Counted from the stretch's first letter, positions 25,146 through 34,788 are shown. The stretch: DNA of 64,000 bases from Enterococcus ureilyticus (GCF_001730315.1 NZ_MIKC01000001.1:62001-126000); one strand, 5' to 3'. Numbers and translations: made by a program. Notes: generated from the letters alone by a model not told the origin.

Positions 25146-25574
25146 ATGATCAAAAAAATCGATCATCTAACGGTCTCAGAGTTAGAGACTATTTTAGGCA
25201 TTTGGCTGACAGCCAACTGTGAAGCCCATCCCTTTATTCCAAAGTCTTATTGGCAAAAGAATCTTAGTTCTGTAAAAGAACAACTACCTCAAGCTGATCT
25301 TTATACTTATAGTGAGAGCGATCAAATTAGTGCATTTTTAGGGATGACTGGCACATATATTGCTGGAATTTTTGTAAAAAATGACTACCGCGGTCAAGGA
25401 ATCGGTTCAAAACTTTTAACTGAAGCAAAACGTTCGACTACTTCATTAAGTCTTTGCGTTTATGCAAAAAACAAGCAAGCCCTTCATTTCTATCAAAGGC
25501 AAGGCTTCCAAAAGGTGCATGAACAATTTGACAGCACTGGTGAGCTAGAGTATCAGTTGATCTGGGAAAAATAA
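25146..25574 (+). CDS. GNAT family N-acetyltransferase
   Basis: A 142-residue GNAT enzyme. The acetyl-CoA site is VKNDYRGQGIGSKLL (about residues 78-92), and the late YAKNKQALHFYQRQGF motif is typical of small-substrate or peptide N-acetyltransferases of the YiaC type. AAAGGA precedes the ATG. A 10-codon frame with its own ribosome site (25094-25126) lies in the leader. Substrate unknown. Converges on the YcgQ gene. Confidence 0.88.
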   Translation: MIKKIDHLTVSELETILGIWLTANCEAHPFIPKSYWQKNLSSVKEQLPQADLYTYSESDQISAFLGMTGTYIAGIFVKNDYRGQGIGSKLLTEAKRSTTSLSLCVYAKNKQALHFYQRQGFQKVHEQFDSTGELEYQLIWEK

Positions 25575-25579
25575 GAAAG

Positions 25580-25620
25580 GTGGGAGAGAGAAAACGATGC
25601 ATTCGTTTTCTCTCTCCCAC
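25580..25620. terminator. Bidirectional terminator between GNAT and YcgQ genes
   Basis: Perfect 18-bp stem (25580-25597 with 25603-25620) with a five-base loop. Confidence 0.88.
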
Positions 25621-25645
25621 TAAAATTAATTGATTACTTCGTTTT

Positions 25646-26488
25646 TTAAAACGAACGATAAACATATTGATTTTTGGGTTCTTCTATTGATGTCACCTTT
25701 GTCACATCCACCATTGGGATTTCTCGCTTAAACGGTGCATAATAGCCAGAATGAATGGTTCCTGTTAGCTCCAACCACTCGTTATTTTCGAAAGTCTGAC
25801 CATCGGGCATTTTTGTTAATAATCCAAATACACCGGAATCCGCCACACAATGAATGATCCCAAAACGAAAAACAAATAAATCAGACTGCTCTTTTTGTGC
25901 TGCATTAAAAGCAAAGCCTTTGTAAGTAATTGTTTTTCCAATAAATTCACTCGGATAATTATAAATCAGCTCCATCACTTCTAAATAATTTTCCTCCGTT
26001 ACTTTCACATGATCGTCTTTGATATAGTGAGATAATGCTTGTTTCATCTGTTTATCATAATCTGTTTTATCAAAATAAATGCTCGTATCTGGCTTTAAAT
26101 ACTGCGTTTCTACATCTGGGTCCCCTACTGATTCTTTACTTAATGGAAAATTAAAACCCTTTGCTTCCACGATAGACGTATCCAGGCTAACTGTCGGAAA
26201 CAAAAAACCAACCATTAACGGCAAAGCTAACAAAAGATAAGCTATTCCTCTTTGATACGGTTTATCCAACCCGTGATCATGCTCATCATGGTGATGGTGC
26301 TCTGTGGATTCTTTATCTTCCTCCTTATTCCAAAGGATCAACTGAACGATTGCTAAGATAAAGGAAAGAGCCATCGAAATAATCGCCAAGTAACGATAAT
26401 GAACATTTATATATTGATTCAACCTACCCGATACTTGCAAAAACATCATCAATATCGTGTAGCCAATCAAGATTAAAAATCGAATCAT
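25646..26488 (-). CDS. TIGR03943 family putative permease subunit (YcgQ-like)
   Basis: A 280-residue protein with two N-terminal helices, a His-rich loop (EHHHHDEHDHG, near residue 63-73), two more helices, and a long outside domain. That domain (about 110-280) holds a YKGFAFNAAQ...FRFGIIHCVADSG block near 195-220 with a conserved Cys/His. It always travels with the YcgR permease, 14 bp upstream here. The His-rich loop suggests a metal or metal-chelate cargo; this is inference. Confidence 0.88.
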   Translation of the reverse strand: MIRFLILIGYTILMMFLQVSGRLNQYINVHYRYLAIISMALSFILAIVQLILWNKEEDKESTEHHHHDEHDHGLDKPYQRGIAYLLLALPLMVGFLFPTVSLDTSIVEAKGFNFPLSKESVGDPDVETQYLKPDTSIYFDKTDYDKQMKQALSHYIKDDHVKVTEENYLEVMELIYNYPSEFIGKTITYKGFAFNAAQKEQSDLFVFRFGIIHCVADSGVFGLLTKMPDGQTFENNEWLELTGTIHSGYYAPFKREIPMVDVTKVTSIEEPKNQYVYRSF

Positions 26489-26502
26489 CTACTCTTTCCT
26501 CC

Positions 26503-27411
26503 TTAAATCGCTAATGCATAGAGACTGACGACAACCGTGACAATTCCTACAAATTTCAACATAAATGACGTTTTAAAATAACGCTTCATCATCAAAAGAT
26601 TCTTGATATCTACCATCGGCCCAAAAACAAGAAAACCAACAACTGGTCCATTGCCAAACAAGCTCAATAACGAGGACCCAATAAATGCATCTGCCTCAGA
26701 ACATAACGACAACGTCGCAGCTAAAACCAACATAACTAAAATTGCTAAAATTTTGGTATGACCTAATTGTAACATTGCACCTGTTGGTAAATAGGTCTGC
26801 ATTGCAGCAGCCATCAAAGAACCGAAAATCAAGTAACGACCCGTATCGAAAAACTCATCAATTCCATGAGTTAAAACAGACCAGCACTTATGCCAAAAGG
26901 TTTCTTTTTCATGTGTATGCTCAGTTTCTTCAAGAGTACAATCCGCCTCAAAAGTTGTTTGTTGTAAAATGTTTTCCTTATTGATATACGCTAACCAAAC
27001 ACCAACAACTAGCGCTACCAACATACTGCCGACAACACGCCAAACAACAAATTTTATCGAATTTCCAAATGCAATATAGGTTGAGAAAAGAACGATCGGG
27101 TTAATGATCGGTGCTGTTATCATAAAAGCGAATGCTGTATAGGTCGGAACATCTTTTTTGACAAACTGATGAACGATTGGAACAATCCCACACTCACAAG
27201 AAGGGAAAAAGAATCCTAAAAGACTCCCAACAATAATCGATAACACTTTATTTTTCGGTAATAATTTTTTGACCCGCTCAGGTGTTAGAAAAACGTGTAA
27301 CGCACCCGATATCACACAACCAAGCATAACAAACGGTAATGCTTCAATCACGATCGATAAAAAAATAGTGCCCATTTGCAATACTGAATGAGGTAAAAAT
27401 TGAAACATCAA
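26503..27411 (-). CDS. Permease of the YcgR/ArsP-like (DUF318) family
   Basis: A 302-residue membrane protein with about eight helices. Family motifs are the FFPSCECGIVPIV segment (Cys-Glu-Cys, near residue 70) and its second-half counterpart LSLCSEADAFIGSS near 235, plus FGPMVDIKN. A central cytoplasmic His/Glu loop carries TEHTHEKE. Related proteins export organoarsenicals or are of unknown cargo. Forms an operon with the TIGR03943 gene. A palindrome upstream (27480-27493) may be its operator. Confidence 0.9.
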   Translation of the reverse strand: MMFQFLPHSVLQMGTIFLSIVIEALPFVMLGCVISGALHVFLTPERVKKLLPKNKVLSIIVGSLLGFFFPSCECGIVPIVHQFVKKDVPTYTAFAFMITAPIINPIVLFSTYIAFGNSIKFVVWRVVGSMLVALVVGVWLAYINKENILQQTTFEADCTLEETEHTHEKETFWHKCWSVLTHGIDEFFDTGRYLIFGSLMAAAMQTYLPTGAMLQLGHTKILAILVMLVLAATLSLCSEADAFIGSSLLSLFGNGPVVGFLVFGPMVDIKNLLMMKRYFKTSFMLKFVGIVTVVVSLYALAI

Positions 27412-27479
27412 ATTCCTCCCACTGCTAAAAATAACACCAGCATTTCTATACCAGCATCTGTTTTTTTAACATTCAAAAA

Positions 27480-27493
27480 TATAGTTAACTATA
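27480..27493. promoter_or_regulatory. Palindromic operator candidate of the YcgR–YcgQ operon
   Basis: TATAGTTAACTATA is a perfect 14-bp palindrome about 70 bp upstream of the YcgR start, within an AT-rich promoter-like stretch (TTGCAA lies just upstream on the minus strand). It does not match the AdcR consensus exactly. Confidence 0.45.
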
Positions 27494-27572
27494 CTGCACC
27501 CCTTGCAAAAATTCAAGAGCTGCCAAAATTTATTAAAACAACTATAAGATATTCATCGAATCCTAAAAAAAA

Positions 27573-27607
27573 TGAGACAAAAACTGAGCAACAGTTCTGC
27601 CTCACTC
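27573..27607 (-). terminator. Terminator of the wal operon
   Basis: Minus strand TGAGGCA/TGTCTCA outer stem and AACTG/CAGTT inner stem, followed by eight T. The layout (outer TGAG stem, AACT inner stem, GACA box) is like the dispersed-repeat terminators at 8137 and 22199, but diverged. Confidence 0.8.
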
Positions 27608-27611
27608 TTAT

Positions 27612-28418
27612 TTAAATTGAAAATAATTCTGATGCTGATTCTGGATCTGTATCATAGACATTAAAATCAAAATTGACACCTAAGCCTTTTTCAGCCAAAA
27701 TCGATTCCATAGCCATCCTAGCATGTTCTTTGGTATTATTTTCCTTACTTAAATGTCCTAAATAGATACGTTTGGTATGGTCACCAATTACATCCACCAT
27801 TGTTAAAGCACCATCATCATTCGATAAATGACCTTTATCCCCTAAAATGCGTTGTTTCAAACTCCATGGATAAGGGCCCATGCGTAAAATCTCTAATTCA
27901 TGATTGCTCTCAATTAAATATGCATCCGCATCCTTGATTGTACCACGAACATGATCACTACAATAGCCTGTATCTGTCAACATAACAAACGAACGGTTAT
28001 CTTTGAAGAAACGATAAAACTGAGGAGCTGCTGCATCATGAGAGACACCGAAACTCTCAATATCCATATCACCAAACGTTAAAACCTTTCCCATATCAAA
28101 AATATGCTTTTGCTCAACAGCAACATTTCCGATCAAAGGATCCATCGCGGCCCAAGTTTTTTCATTTGCATAAACATCTAATTTATATTTTCTAGCTAAG
28201 ACCCCCACACCATGAATATGATCCCGATGCTCATGTGTTACTAAGATAGCATCTAAATCTTCTGGTTTTCGATCGACCTCTGCCAGCAATGAAGTGATTT
28301 TTTTCCCACTTAATCCTGCATCAATAAGCAACTTTTTGTTCTCAGTTTCAATAAAAAGGGAATTGCCTGTGCTGCCGCTGGCAAGAATGCTAATGTTAAA
28401 TGCCTTATCTTGACTCAT
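27612..28418 (-). CDS. walJ: WalJ (YycJ) metallo-beta-lactamase-fold hydrolase
   Basis: A 268-residue MBL-fold protein linked in Firmicutes to the WalRK locus and to coordination of wall growth with replication and repair. The metal motif is VTHEHRDHIHGV (about residues 60-71), with the third ligand in LTDTGYCSDH near 145 and a late LGHLSKENN. It has no signal peptide. Last gene of the operon, 55 bp after walI. Confidence 0.95.
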   Translation of the reverse strand: MSQDKAFNISILASGSTGNSLFIETENKKLLIDAGLSGKKITSLLAEVDRKPEDLDAILVTHEHRDHIHGVGVLARKYKLDVYANEKTWAAMDPLIGNVAVEQKHIFDMGKVLTFGDMDIESFGVSHDAAAPQFYRFFKDNRSFVMLTDTGYCSDHVRGTIKDADAYLIESNHELEILRMGPYPWSLKQRILGDKGHLSNDDGALTMVDVIGDHTKRIYLGHLSKENNTKEHARMAMESILAEKGLGVNFDFNVYDTDPESASELFSI

Positions 28419-28473
28419 TTTTTCTATCCGCTTCCCTTCTAGTCTACAGCTCCTTATTATACAACCATCCCTG

Positions 28474-29352
28474 CTAATTTTCTACCTTTGGCACAATATT
28501 ATTTGTAATGATTGTATTGCTCATCGCATTAACTTGTTCAATCTGCAGATTACTGCCGCTAGATTTGATTCCCACAAACCAGACTGGTACATAAACATTC
28601 TTCTCACGAATTTTGTAAATTCTAGTATATGCTAATTCTATAAAAGTAATTTTCGCATTACTAGGAATCTTGTTATTGATATATAAGGTTTCGACTGCAT
28701 CACGTTCAGAAAATAGATCACTCTTATCCCGCAACTCTTCAATTCCTTGAATATGAGTTTGAGTATACTTGTAAATCTTGTGTATACTAGCAGATTCATC
28801 TGATTTTTCTAGCTTTAATGAAATTTGTGCTGTATCATCTTTAAAAGGAATATTCTTATAATTTTGAGACACAACGACTTCCGGAAATTCACCATCTAAT
28901 GAAGAAAAATCAGGTAAATATTGATATTGACTACCAAATAATACACTATCTTTATCCTTTAAGAATGCTTCTAAAGATTTTTCAACGTTTTTCTCATCGA
29001 TAAAGTAGCTAGTTTGAGCATAATTCATCTGCGGATATACCGTTAATGAATAATCCACTAGTTCAGTGCCATTCTTAAAAAAATTACGATCTCTTGTTTC
29101 ACGTTCAGTTTGGATGGCATCATAAAAATTCGTTTGTTCTCCACTTAAATAATAACCCTCTCTTTTCTCATTAGAAAGCGTTCCTTTATATGTGATTCCA
29201 TCTTTGTCGAGTCTTTTTTCGATACTATCCGTTTGATCAGAAAAGGAGACATTATTTTCTTCTTTAAGTCCTTCTTGATAGATTCCAAACAAAAACATGT
29301 TCAAGCCTAAAAAAACCAAAAAGAAAATCCACTCGATTCGTTTGAAGTCCAT
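28474..29352 (-). CDS. walI: WalI (YycI), regulator of the WalK kinase
   Basis: A 292-residue protein with one N-terminal membrane helix (about 6-24) and an extracellular YycI domain. In Bacillus, WalI and WalH form a membrane complex with WalK and restrain it. The start overlaps the walH stop by one base (TAATG). The identification rests on length, topology and position. Confidence 0.93.
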   Translation of the reverse strand: MDFKRIEWIFFLVFLGLNMFLFGIYQEGLKEENNVSFSDQTDSIEKRLDKDGITYKGTLSNEKREGYYLSGEQTNFYDAIQTERETRDRNFFKNGTELVDYSLTVYPQMNYAQTSYFIDEKNVEKSLEAFLKDKDSVLFGSQYQYLPDFSSLDGEFPEVVVSQNYKNIPFKDDTAQISLKLEKSDESASIHKIYKYTQTHIQGIEELRDKSDLFSERDAVETLYINNKIPSNAKITFIELAYTRIYKIREKNVYVPVWFVGIKSSGSNLQIEQVNAMSNTIITNNIVPKVEN

Positions 29353-30659
29353 TATTCCACCTCCAAATTCGCTAATTTTTCCAGTAATTCACGTTCTGGA
29401 TACCATTTATTATCATAGCGAATATACCACTCTGGAGTGAGATCGACCACTTGTGTCACTTCTTCAATTTTGTGCCAAGTATACCCAATAACCATTGAAT
29501 TGATTTTCGACAAATCAGCACCATTGAGTGTTAGTTGCTCTAACAAACTTTCAGTACTTTTCAAAACAATTTCTTCTTCTGATGGAATAGGAACTTGAAT
29601 TGTATCTACACTGGTTTGGATCGCTACACTTGATCGTTCAACTTGATCATTACCGATCGTGATCCGAACCTGACCTTTATCATTTTCACTAAAAACAGGA
29701 AATCCTTCTACAAAGGTCCGATAATTCATCTCAGCATTTGTCCGATCAAAATAACGGATATTCCCCATACTAGTGCCTAATTTTTTTATATAACTAAAAC
29801 TGTCCGAATAAATATTGTCTTTAGCACCTCTAGCACTTAATTCTCCAGTAAAGTGGATCGTGCCTAGTTTTTCATCCGCTGTCAATCGTTCACTACCACT
29901 AGTATAAGACAAATCTTGACTATCTTCATTGGTTTGAACATTCTCAACATTGGAGAAAAAAGCGTTTCGAAACTTAGTCACAGGCTGAGACGCTAAAATG
30001 TAACTATACTTTTTCATTTTTAAATCTTCTGATAGATAATAATGCTTGCCCGCAACAACTTGTTGTTCTGAGATTGGGTTGTATTGCACACCAACCTTAT
30101 TCATTAAGCTCAAGACTTTTTCACGATCGATCGTGATCTGAGCTTCATAAACATCTTTGCGACTAAAATCCAAGAAACGAATCTTACTTTGATCTAAATC
30201 AACTTGGATACAGGTAAAGAAAATTTCATCTGCATTGAGTTCTGTCGTTTTAAGATCTAAATCATAAACAGAGAGATATTCACTCAGTAAAAATGGACCT
30301 TCATACAGCAATTCAAATCCTTGATTGATTAATAGATGTTTGTCAAACTGCTCGCCGTCTCCTTGCACAGTCTGGGTCAAGAGACCAAATGTACTATGTT
30401 TAATTTCATTTTGAACATTAGTAATCAAATTTTCACTATTATTCATTTCTGATGTTCCATTCTGCATACGCACTAAACGTAACGGTAAAAATACATCTGT
30501 ATCCATTCGTTCATTCACAACAGCTGTTGTCGTTTGTGCATCCGTTTTAACCGACTGATCTTTTTTGGAAGAGCTGGTCCAAATGCTGACTGAAAAGTAC
30601 ATGCTAAGCAATACTAAAAAAATCAAGCCGATCCGTACAATTCTTTCTGCTATTTTCAT
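29352..30659 (-). CDS. walH: WalH (YycH), regulator of the WalK kinase
   Basis: A 435-residue bitopic protein with an N-terminal helix (about 8-25) and a large extracytoplasmic YycH domain, acting with WalI on WalK. I take the ATG at 30659 (MKIAERIVRIG), which overlaps the walK stop as ATGA and has GGAGG ten bases upstream. TTG and GTG codons nine and six bases further up are possible but worse placed. Confidence 0.93.
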   Translation of the reverse strand: MKIAERIVRIGLIFLVLLSMYFSVSIWTSSSKKDQSVKTDAQTTTAVVNERMDTDVFLPLRLVRMQNGTSEMNNSENLITNVQNEIKHSTFGLLTQTVQGDGEQFDKHLLINQGFELLYEGPFLLSEYLSVYDLDLKTTELNADEIFFTCIQVDLDQSKIRFLDFSRKDVYEAQITIDREKVLSLMNKVGVQYNPISEQQVVAGKHYYLSEDLKMKKYSYILASQPVTKFRNAFFSNVENVQTNEDSQDLSYTSGSERLTADEKLGTIHFTGELSARGAKDNIYSDSFSYIKKLGTSMGNIRYFDRTNAEMNYRTFVEGFPVFSENDKGQVRITIGNDQVERSSVAIQTSVDTIQVPIPSEEEIVLKSTESLLEQLTLNGADLSKINSMVIGYTWHKIEEVTQVVDLTPEWYIRYDNKWYPERELLEKLANLEVE

Positions 30660-32485
30660 TCCCACCAATCCTCCTCATATGGCTCATAAGGTAAGGATAT
30701 ATAAAACGTTGACCCTTGACCTTCCTGACTTTCCACCCAAATCGCGCCATTATGTGCTTTGACAACTTCTCTTGAAATTGCAAGCCCAAGTCCGGTGCCA
30801 CCTTGTTCTCTAGCACGCGCTTTATCCACACGATAAAAACGTTCAAAGACTTTATTGATATCCTTTTTAGGAATTCCTAAGCCTTGATCCGTTACACTAA
30901 AGACCACATTGTTATGAGTTTCAAGTAAACGGCAAGTAATTTTCCCACCGTCAGGAGAGTATTTGATTGCATTGTTTAAAATATTATCTAAGACTTGGAT
31001 TACTTTGTCGGTGTCTAACTCTACCCACAAATCACGTTTCGTAAATTCACGGTGAATCGTATAATTTTTGTCATTTGCTTCAACCATCATATCAAATCGA
31101 TCTAAAACAAAATTGATCAATTCATTGAAATTAACGTATTCTAACTGCAACTGTCCATTACCAGAATCCATTCTTGAAAGATTCAGCAAATCATTGATCA
31201 TACGAATCATGCGATCGGTCTCTTCTAAAGTCACTTTTAAAAAGTTAGGAGCAATTTCAGGGTTTTCCCACGCACCTTCACTCAACGCCTCTATATAGCT
31301 TCGCATACTCGTTAAGGGTGTCCGCAATTCATGAGAAACGTTCGAAACAAATTCTCGGCGTTCACGTTCATTTTTCTCTTGTTCTGTTACGTCATGAAGT
31401 ACGCAAACAAGACCTGTAATAAAACCAGATTCTCGACGAATCATTGCAAAATCAACACGAATGATCATTTGGTCTTCTTCCATTGAAGATAAAGAACGGT
31501 CGATCAATATTTCTTCAGGTTCTTCTAATAGCTTACGTAGCGTATAGTCTGTCTCAATATCTAGTAGTTCCAATAAAGAAATCCCAATCACATCTTCATC
31601 TTTGACATTTAACAAGGACAAAGCCATTTCATTGATTGTAATTACTTTTCCTCGCCTATCGGTCGCAATCACACCATCAGTCATATGAGCAAGGACACTG
31701 TCTAACCGATTTCGTTCGGCCTCCATAGTTTCCTGCGCTTCTTCAATTCGTTCTGATAGTTGATTAAAGGTTTCAGCCAGTTGTCCTAATTCATCTTTAC
31801 CATAGACTTTGACCTTTCCACTATAATCTCCTTTGGCAATCCGTAACGCTTGTTCACGCATCTCACCAATCGGCTGTGTGATTGATCTAGCAATCAAGAG
31901 CGTGACAATGATCGAGATTGCACCAGCGATGATCGATGCTGTAAAAAATATTCGTGCAGTATCGGTAATTTCTTTGTATTTGCCTTCGATATTACTCTTA
32001 ACATAAAGAACCCCGATGACTGTATCGCCAGTCGGGGATTGGATAGGCTGAACATTAATATATACGCGCTTATCTTTATCCATCGCTGAATATTTTTTCG
32101 CACTAAAATCATTCAAATCACGATAATCATTTTTCTTCCCAACAATTCCCTGCTGATTCAAATCACTTGTCGCTCTTACGATTCCTTTATCATCAACTAT
32201 ACGGGCCTCTATCGTTTCAGACGCTGAGAAGTCACTTAAAGTTTTCTTGAGATCCGCATCGATTTCGGTACGATCTCGGTCTTTTTCGCCTAGTTTAGGA
32301 CTTAACGTACTTGCTAGTTGGAGGACTTGGGAATCAACATTTTTTTTATAGTCTTTGATTGTGGTCGACTCTAGTTCTCGAATAAAGTAGCCACCAATGA
32401 TTTGAATCGCAATCAATAATAACAAAATAAATGACAAGGCGATCTTAAAGTTTACTGATTGAAAAAAGTGAACCTTTTTTTTCAT
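30656..32485 (-). CDS. walK: Sensor histidine kinase WalK
   Basis: The essential cell-wall-homeostasis kinase of Firmicutes. The 609 residues run in order: helix 13-33, extracellular Cache-like sensor (about 34-175), helix 178-199, HAMP (200-252), PAS (about 260-365), HisKA with phospho-acceptor His385 in SNVSHELRTPLTS, and a HATPase domain with N, G1 (DQGLGIP) and G2 (GGTGLGLAIS) boxes. It follows walR by six bases. Confidence 0.97.
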   Translation of the reverse strand: MKKKVHFFQSVNFKIALSFILLLLIAIQIIGGYFIRELESTTIKDYKKNVDSQVLQLASTLSPKLGEKDRDRTEIDADLKKTLSDFSASETIEARIVDDKGIVRATSDLNQQGIVGKKNDYRDLNDFSAKKYSAMDKDKRVYINVQPIQSPTGDTVIGVLYVKSNIEGKYKEITDTARIFFTASIIAGAISIIVTLLIARSITQPIGEMREQALRIAKGDYSGKVKVYGKDELGQLAETFNQLSERIEEAQETMEAERNRLDSVLAHMTDGVIATDRRGKVITINEMALSLLNVKDEDVIGISLLELLDIETDYTLRKLLEEPEEILIDRSLSSMEEDQMIIRVDFAMIRRESGFITGLVCVLHDVTEQEKNERERREFVSNVSHELRTPLTSMRSYIEALSEGAWENPEIAPNFLKVTLEETDRMIRMINDLLNLSRMDSGNGQLQLEYVNFNELINFVLDRFDMMVEANDKNYTIHREFTKRDLWVELDTDKVIQVLDNILNNAIKYSPDGGKITCRLLETHNNVVFSVTDQGLGIPKKDINKVFERFYRVDKARAREQGGTGLGLAISREVVKAHNGAIWVESQEGQGSTFYISLPYEPYEEDWWE

Positions 32486-32491
32486 AAAGCA

Positions 32492-33196
32492 CTACTCCTG
32501 TTCAGGATTTCGAAGATAATACCCAACACCGCGACGAGTCACTAAGTACGTCGGATGGCTTGGACTATCTTCGATTTTCTCTCTTAAACGACGGACAGTC
32601 ACATCTACCGTACGAACGTCTCCAAAATAATCATAGCCCCAAACAGTCTGTAATAGATGTTCACGCGTCATCACTTGTCCAATATGTTTTGCTAAATAGA
32701 ATAGCAATTCAAATTCACGATGAGTCAATTCGATCTTACCGCCACGTTTTGATACCATATAAGCATCTGGGTGAATGGTTAAGTCTCCAATTGTCAATTC
32801 TGATTGAGTGGTTGATTCTGCTTCTTTCGCACTTGATGCACCACGGCGTAGATTTGCTTTAACGCGTGCTACAAGTTCACGATTTGAAAATGGTTTTGTT
32901 ACATAGTCATCGGCACCCAGCTCTAATCCTAAAACTTTATCGATTTCAGAATCTTTAGCTGTCACCATAATGATCGGCATGTCGTAAGTTTTGCGAACTT
33001 CTCTAGCAACTTCTAGTCCGTCCATTTTCGGTAGCATCAGATCAAGGATAATTAAATCTGGTTCAACCTCCTTGACCTTCTCAACCGCTTCTTCCCCATC
33101 ATACGCTGTAAAAACTTCATATCCTTCTTTAGTAAGATTGTATTTCACAATTTCTGAAATCGGCTTTTCATCATCCACAACTAATATTTTTTTCAT
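32492..33196 (-). CDS. walR: Response regulator WalR
   Basis: An OmpR-type regulator (234 residues) controlling autolysins and wall metabolism. The receiver domain (1-115) has the acidic pocket VVDDE and phospho-acceptor Asp52 in [10 protein letters not shown]; the winged-helix domain ends in [15 protein letters not shown] start at the ATG at 33194-33196 with AGAGGTG upstream, dropping nine weak codons before it. First gene of walRKHIJ. Its promoter is at 33253-33281. Confidence 0.97.
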   Translation of the reverse strand: MKKILVVDDEKPISEIVKYNLTKEGYEVFTAYDGEEAVEKVKEVEPDLIILDLMLPKMDGLEVAREVRKTYDMPIIMVTAKDSEIDKVLGLELGADDYVTKPFSNRELVARVKANLRRGASSAKEAESTTQSELTIGDLTIHPDAYMVSKRGGKIELTHREFELLFYLAKHIGQVMTREHLLQTVWGYDYFGDVRTVDVTVRRLREKIEDSPSHPTYLVTRRGVGYYLRNPEQE

Positions 33197-33252
33197 ATAA
33201 GAGGCACCTCTTTTTTCTTTCATCTTTAGATTATTTAATCTTATTCTCTCCC

Positions 33253-33281
33253 ATTATACCTTATTTTGTCCACCGTTTCAC
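33253..33281 (-). promoter_or_regulatory. Promoter of walRKHIJ
   Basis: Minus strand: GTGAAA (33281-33276), 17-bp spacer, perfect TATAAT (33258-33253). Confidence 0.6.
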
Positions 33282-33320
33282 CTTTGACATTAAGAGGGCT
33301 TACTCTTTCTCATCTATACC

Positions 33321-33350
33321 TTGCAAAAATCAAGGTTTTCTGACTATAAT
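33321..33350 (+). promoter_or_regulatory. Promoter of the LD-carboxypeptidase gene
   Basis: TTGCAA (33321-33326), 18-bp spacer, perfect TATAAT (33345-33350), 34 bp upstream of the ATG. Confidence 0.7.
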
Positions 33351-33383
33351 TAGAAATAAGTTTTTTTAAAGGAAGCGATAAAA

Positions 33384-34343
33384 ATGAAAGCACCTCGATT
33401 ACAAGTAGGTGATGAAATCCGAGTCATTGCGCCATCTAGCAGTTTCTTGCGCTTAACAGATTTAGGCGTTCAGGTAGCTGTTCAAAAATTAACTGATTTA
33501 GGATTCAACATCACTTTTTCTAAACATACGGATGAGCAAGATATCTTGGGTTCTTCTTCGATTATGAGTCGGGTAAAAGATTTACACGAAGCCTTTTCAG
33601 ATGAAAATGTCAAAGGAATCTTAACGGCCATTGGCGGATTTAATAGTAATGAATTATTGCCCTATCTTGACTTTGAATTAATTAAAAGACATCCTAAAAT
33701 TTTTTGCGGTTACAGTGATATCACTGCTTTATGCAATGCTATTACCAGTAAGACAAAACTACTTACTTATGTTGGCCCACACTTCTCTAGTTTTCAAATG
33801 GATGAACTGCAACCCTATCAAACAGAAGCTTTTTTACAAGCTACGGCAACCCAAGCCGCTTTTGACGTTTCAGCCTCCAAGTCGTGGAGCCAAGATGAAT
33901 GGTACTTACCTGAACCAACTCGTCATTTATTTGCGAATGAATGGAAAATCTATAGTCACGCAAAACCTGTCACAGGTACTTGTTATGGGGGAAATTTAGG
34001 AACTTTCCAACTACTTTTCGGGACTCGTTTTTTACCTGATCTTGAACAAGCTATTCTATTTGTGGAAAATGCCGAAGAAGATGACTACCACGATTTTGCC
34101 CGAGGCTTAGCCGCGTTATTGCAAGTAGTGCATCATCCAAAAGCGTTATTGATCGGCCGTTTCCCTAAAGAAACTGAAATGACCGAGGAACGCCTTTTGG
34201 CTATTTTGTCGAAGTATCCTCTGTTACGGGAAATCCCTGTCATTTATGATATGAATTTTGGGCATACACAGCCGATTTTTACAATTCCCATTGGGGATAA
34301 AGCAACCGTTGATACCGCACAAAAGAAAATCACCTTTTTCTAA
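33384..34343 (+). CDS. S66-family LD-carboxypeptidase / MccF-like peptidase
   Basis: A 319-residue serine peptidase of family S66. Members either trim the terminal D-Ala from muropeptide tetrapeptides or, as MccF, cleave microcin-type peptide nucleotides. Catalytic residues appear as the nucleophile Ser in GYSDIT (about residue 113), Glu in VENAEEDDYHDF (about 232) and His in FGHTQP (about 300). No signal peptide, so it acts in the cytoplasm, probably in wall recycling. Which branch it belongs to is not decided here. Confidence 0.92.
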   Translation: MKAPRLQVGDEIRVIAPSSSFLRLTDLGVQVAVQKLTDLGFNITFSKHTDEQDILGSSSIMSRVKDLHEAFSDENVKGILTAIGGFNSNELLPYLDFELIKRHPKIFCGYSDITALCNAITSKTKLLTYVGPHFSSFQMDELQPYQTEAFLQATATQAAFDVSASKSWSQDEWYLPEPTRHLFANEWKIYSHAKPVTGTCYGGNLGTFQLLFGTRFLPDLEQAILFVENAEEDDYHDFARGLAALLQVVHHPKALLIGRFPKETEMTEERLLAILSKYPLLREIPVIYDMNFGHTQPIFTIPIGDKATVDTAQKKITFF

Positions 34344-34349
34344 GTAAAC

Positions 34350-34399
34350 AATCCCTAGTCGAGGTTTTGCTGACACATAGCGCCTCTCCTTAAGGGATT
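34350..34399 (+). terminator. Terminator after the LD-carboxypeptidase gene
   Basis: AATCCCT (34350-34356) pairs with AGGGATT (34393-34399), with an inner GAGG/CCTC pair, then a T-rich tract. It reaches the end of the MerR gene on the other strand. Confidence 0.6.
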
Positions 34400-34400
34400 T

Positions 34401-34775
34401 TTATTTTTTAAGTGCTGCTTCCATTTGCTCATACAAACTAATTTTATTATCTAACAATTCAAGATGACTTTTGACTTTTTCATATTCAGCCATGATCTGT
34501 ATGCGATGGTTCAGCAATAATTGTTTGCGCTCGGGAATCGTGGTATCACCAATTTTTCTTAACTGAGTATACTTTTTGATCTCTTTCAAAGAAATGCCCG
34601 TATTTTTTAGTTTAATCACAAAATTAGCCCAATCCAGATCCTCTTCTCCATAAACACGATAATTATATTCATTTCTGACAGGTTCAATCAACCCTTCTTT
34701 TTCATAATATCTTAATGTATAAACACTAATCCCAATCTTCTCAGCAAATTCACTAATCGTATACATTGTTTTCAC
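34401..34775 (-). CDS. MerR family transcriptional regulator
   Basis: A 124-residue MerR regulator. The N-terminal winged helix reads YTISEFAEKIGISVYTLRYYEKEGLI (residues 5-30 region), followed by the dimerisation coiled coil ending near 118. There are no metal-binding cysteines, so it belongs to the drug- or aldehyde-responsive type. It is divergent from the SDR gene, whose promoter has the 19-bp spacer that MerR proteins act on. Confidence 0.93.
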   Translation of the reverse strand: MKTMYTISEFAEKIGISVYTLRYYEKEGLIEPVRNEYNYRVYGEEDLDWANFVIKLKNTGISLKEIKKYTQLRKIGDTTIPERKQLLLNHRIQIMAEYEKVKSHLELLDNKISLYEQMEAALKK

Positions 34776-34788
34776 ATCCTTTTTTTGC

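Noticed and set aside
30604-30846. 80-codon frame across the walK/walH junction
   Set aside because: It lies in a shifted frame of two clearly coded genes that overlap by ATGA; no independent signal.
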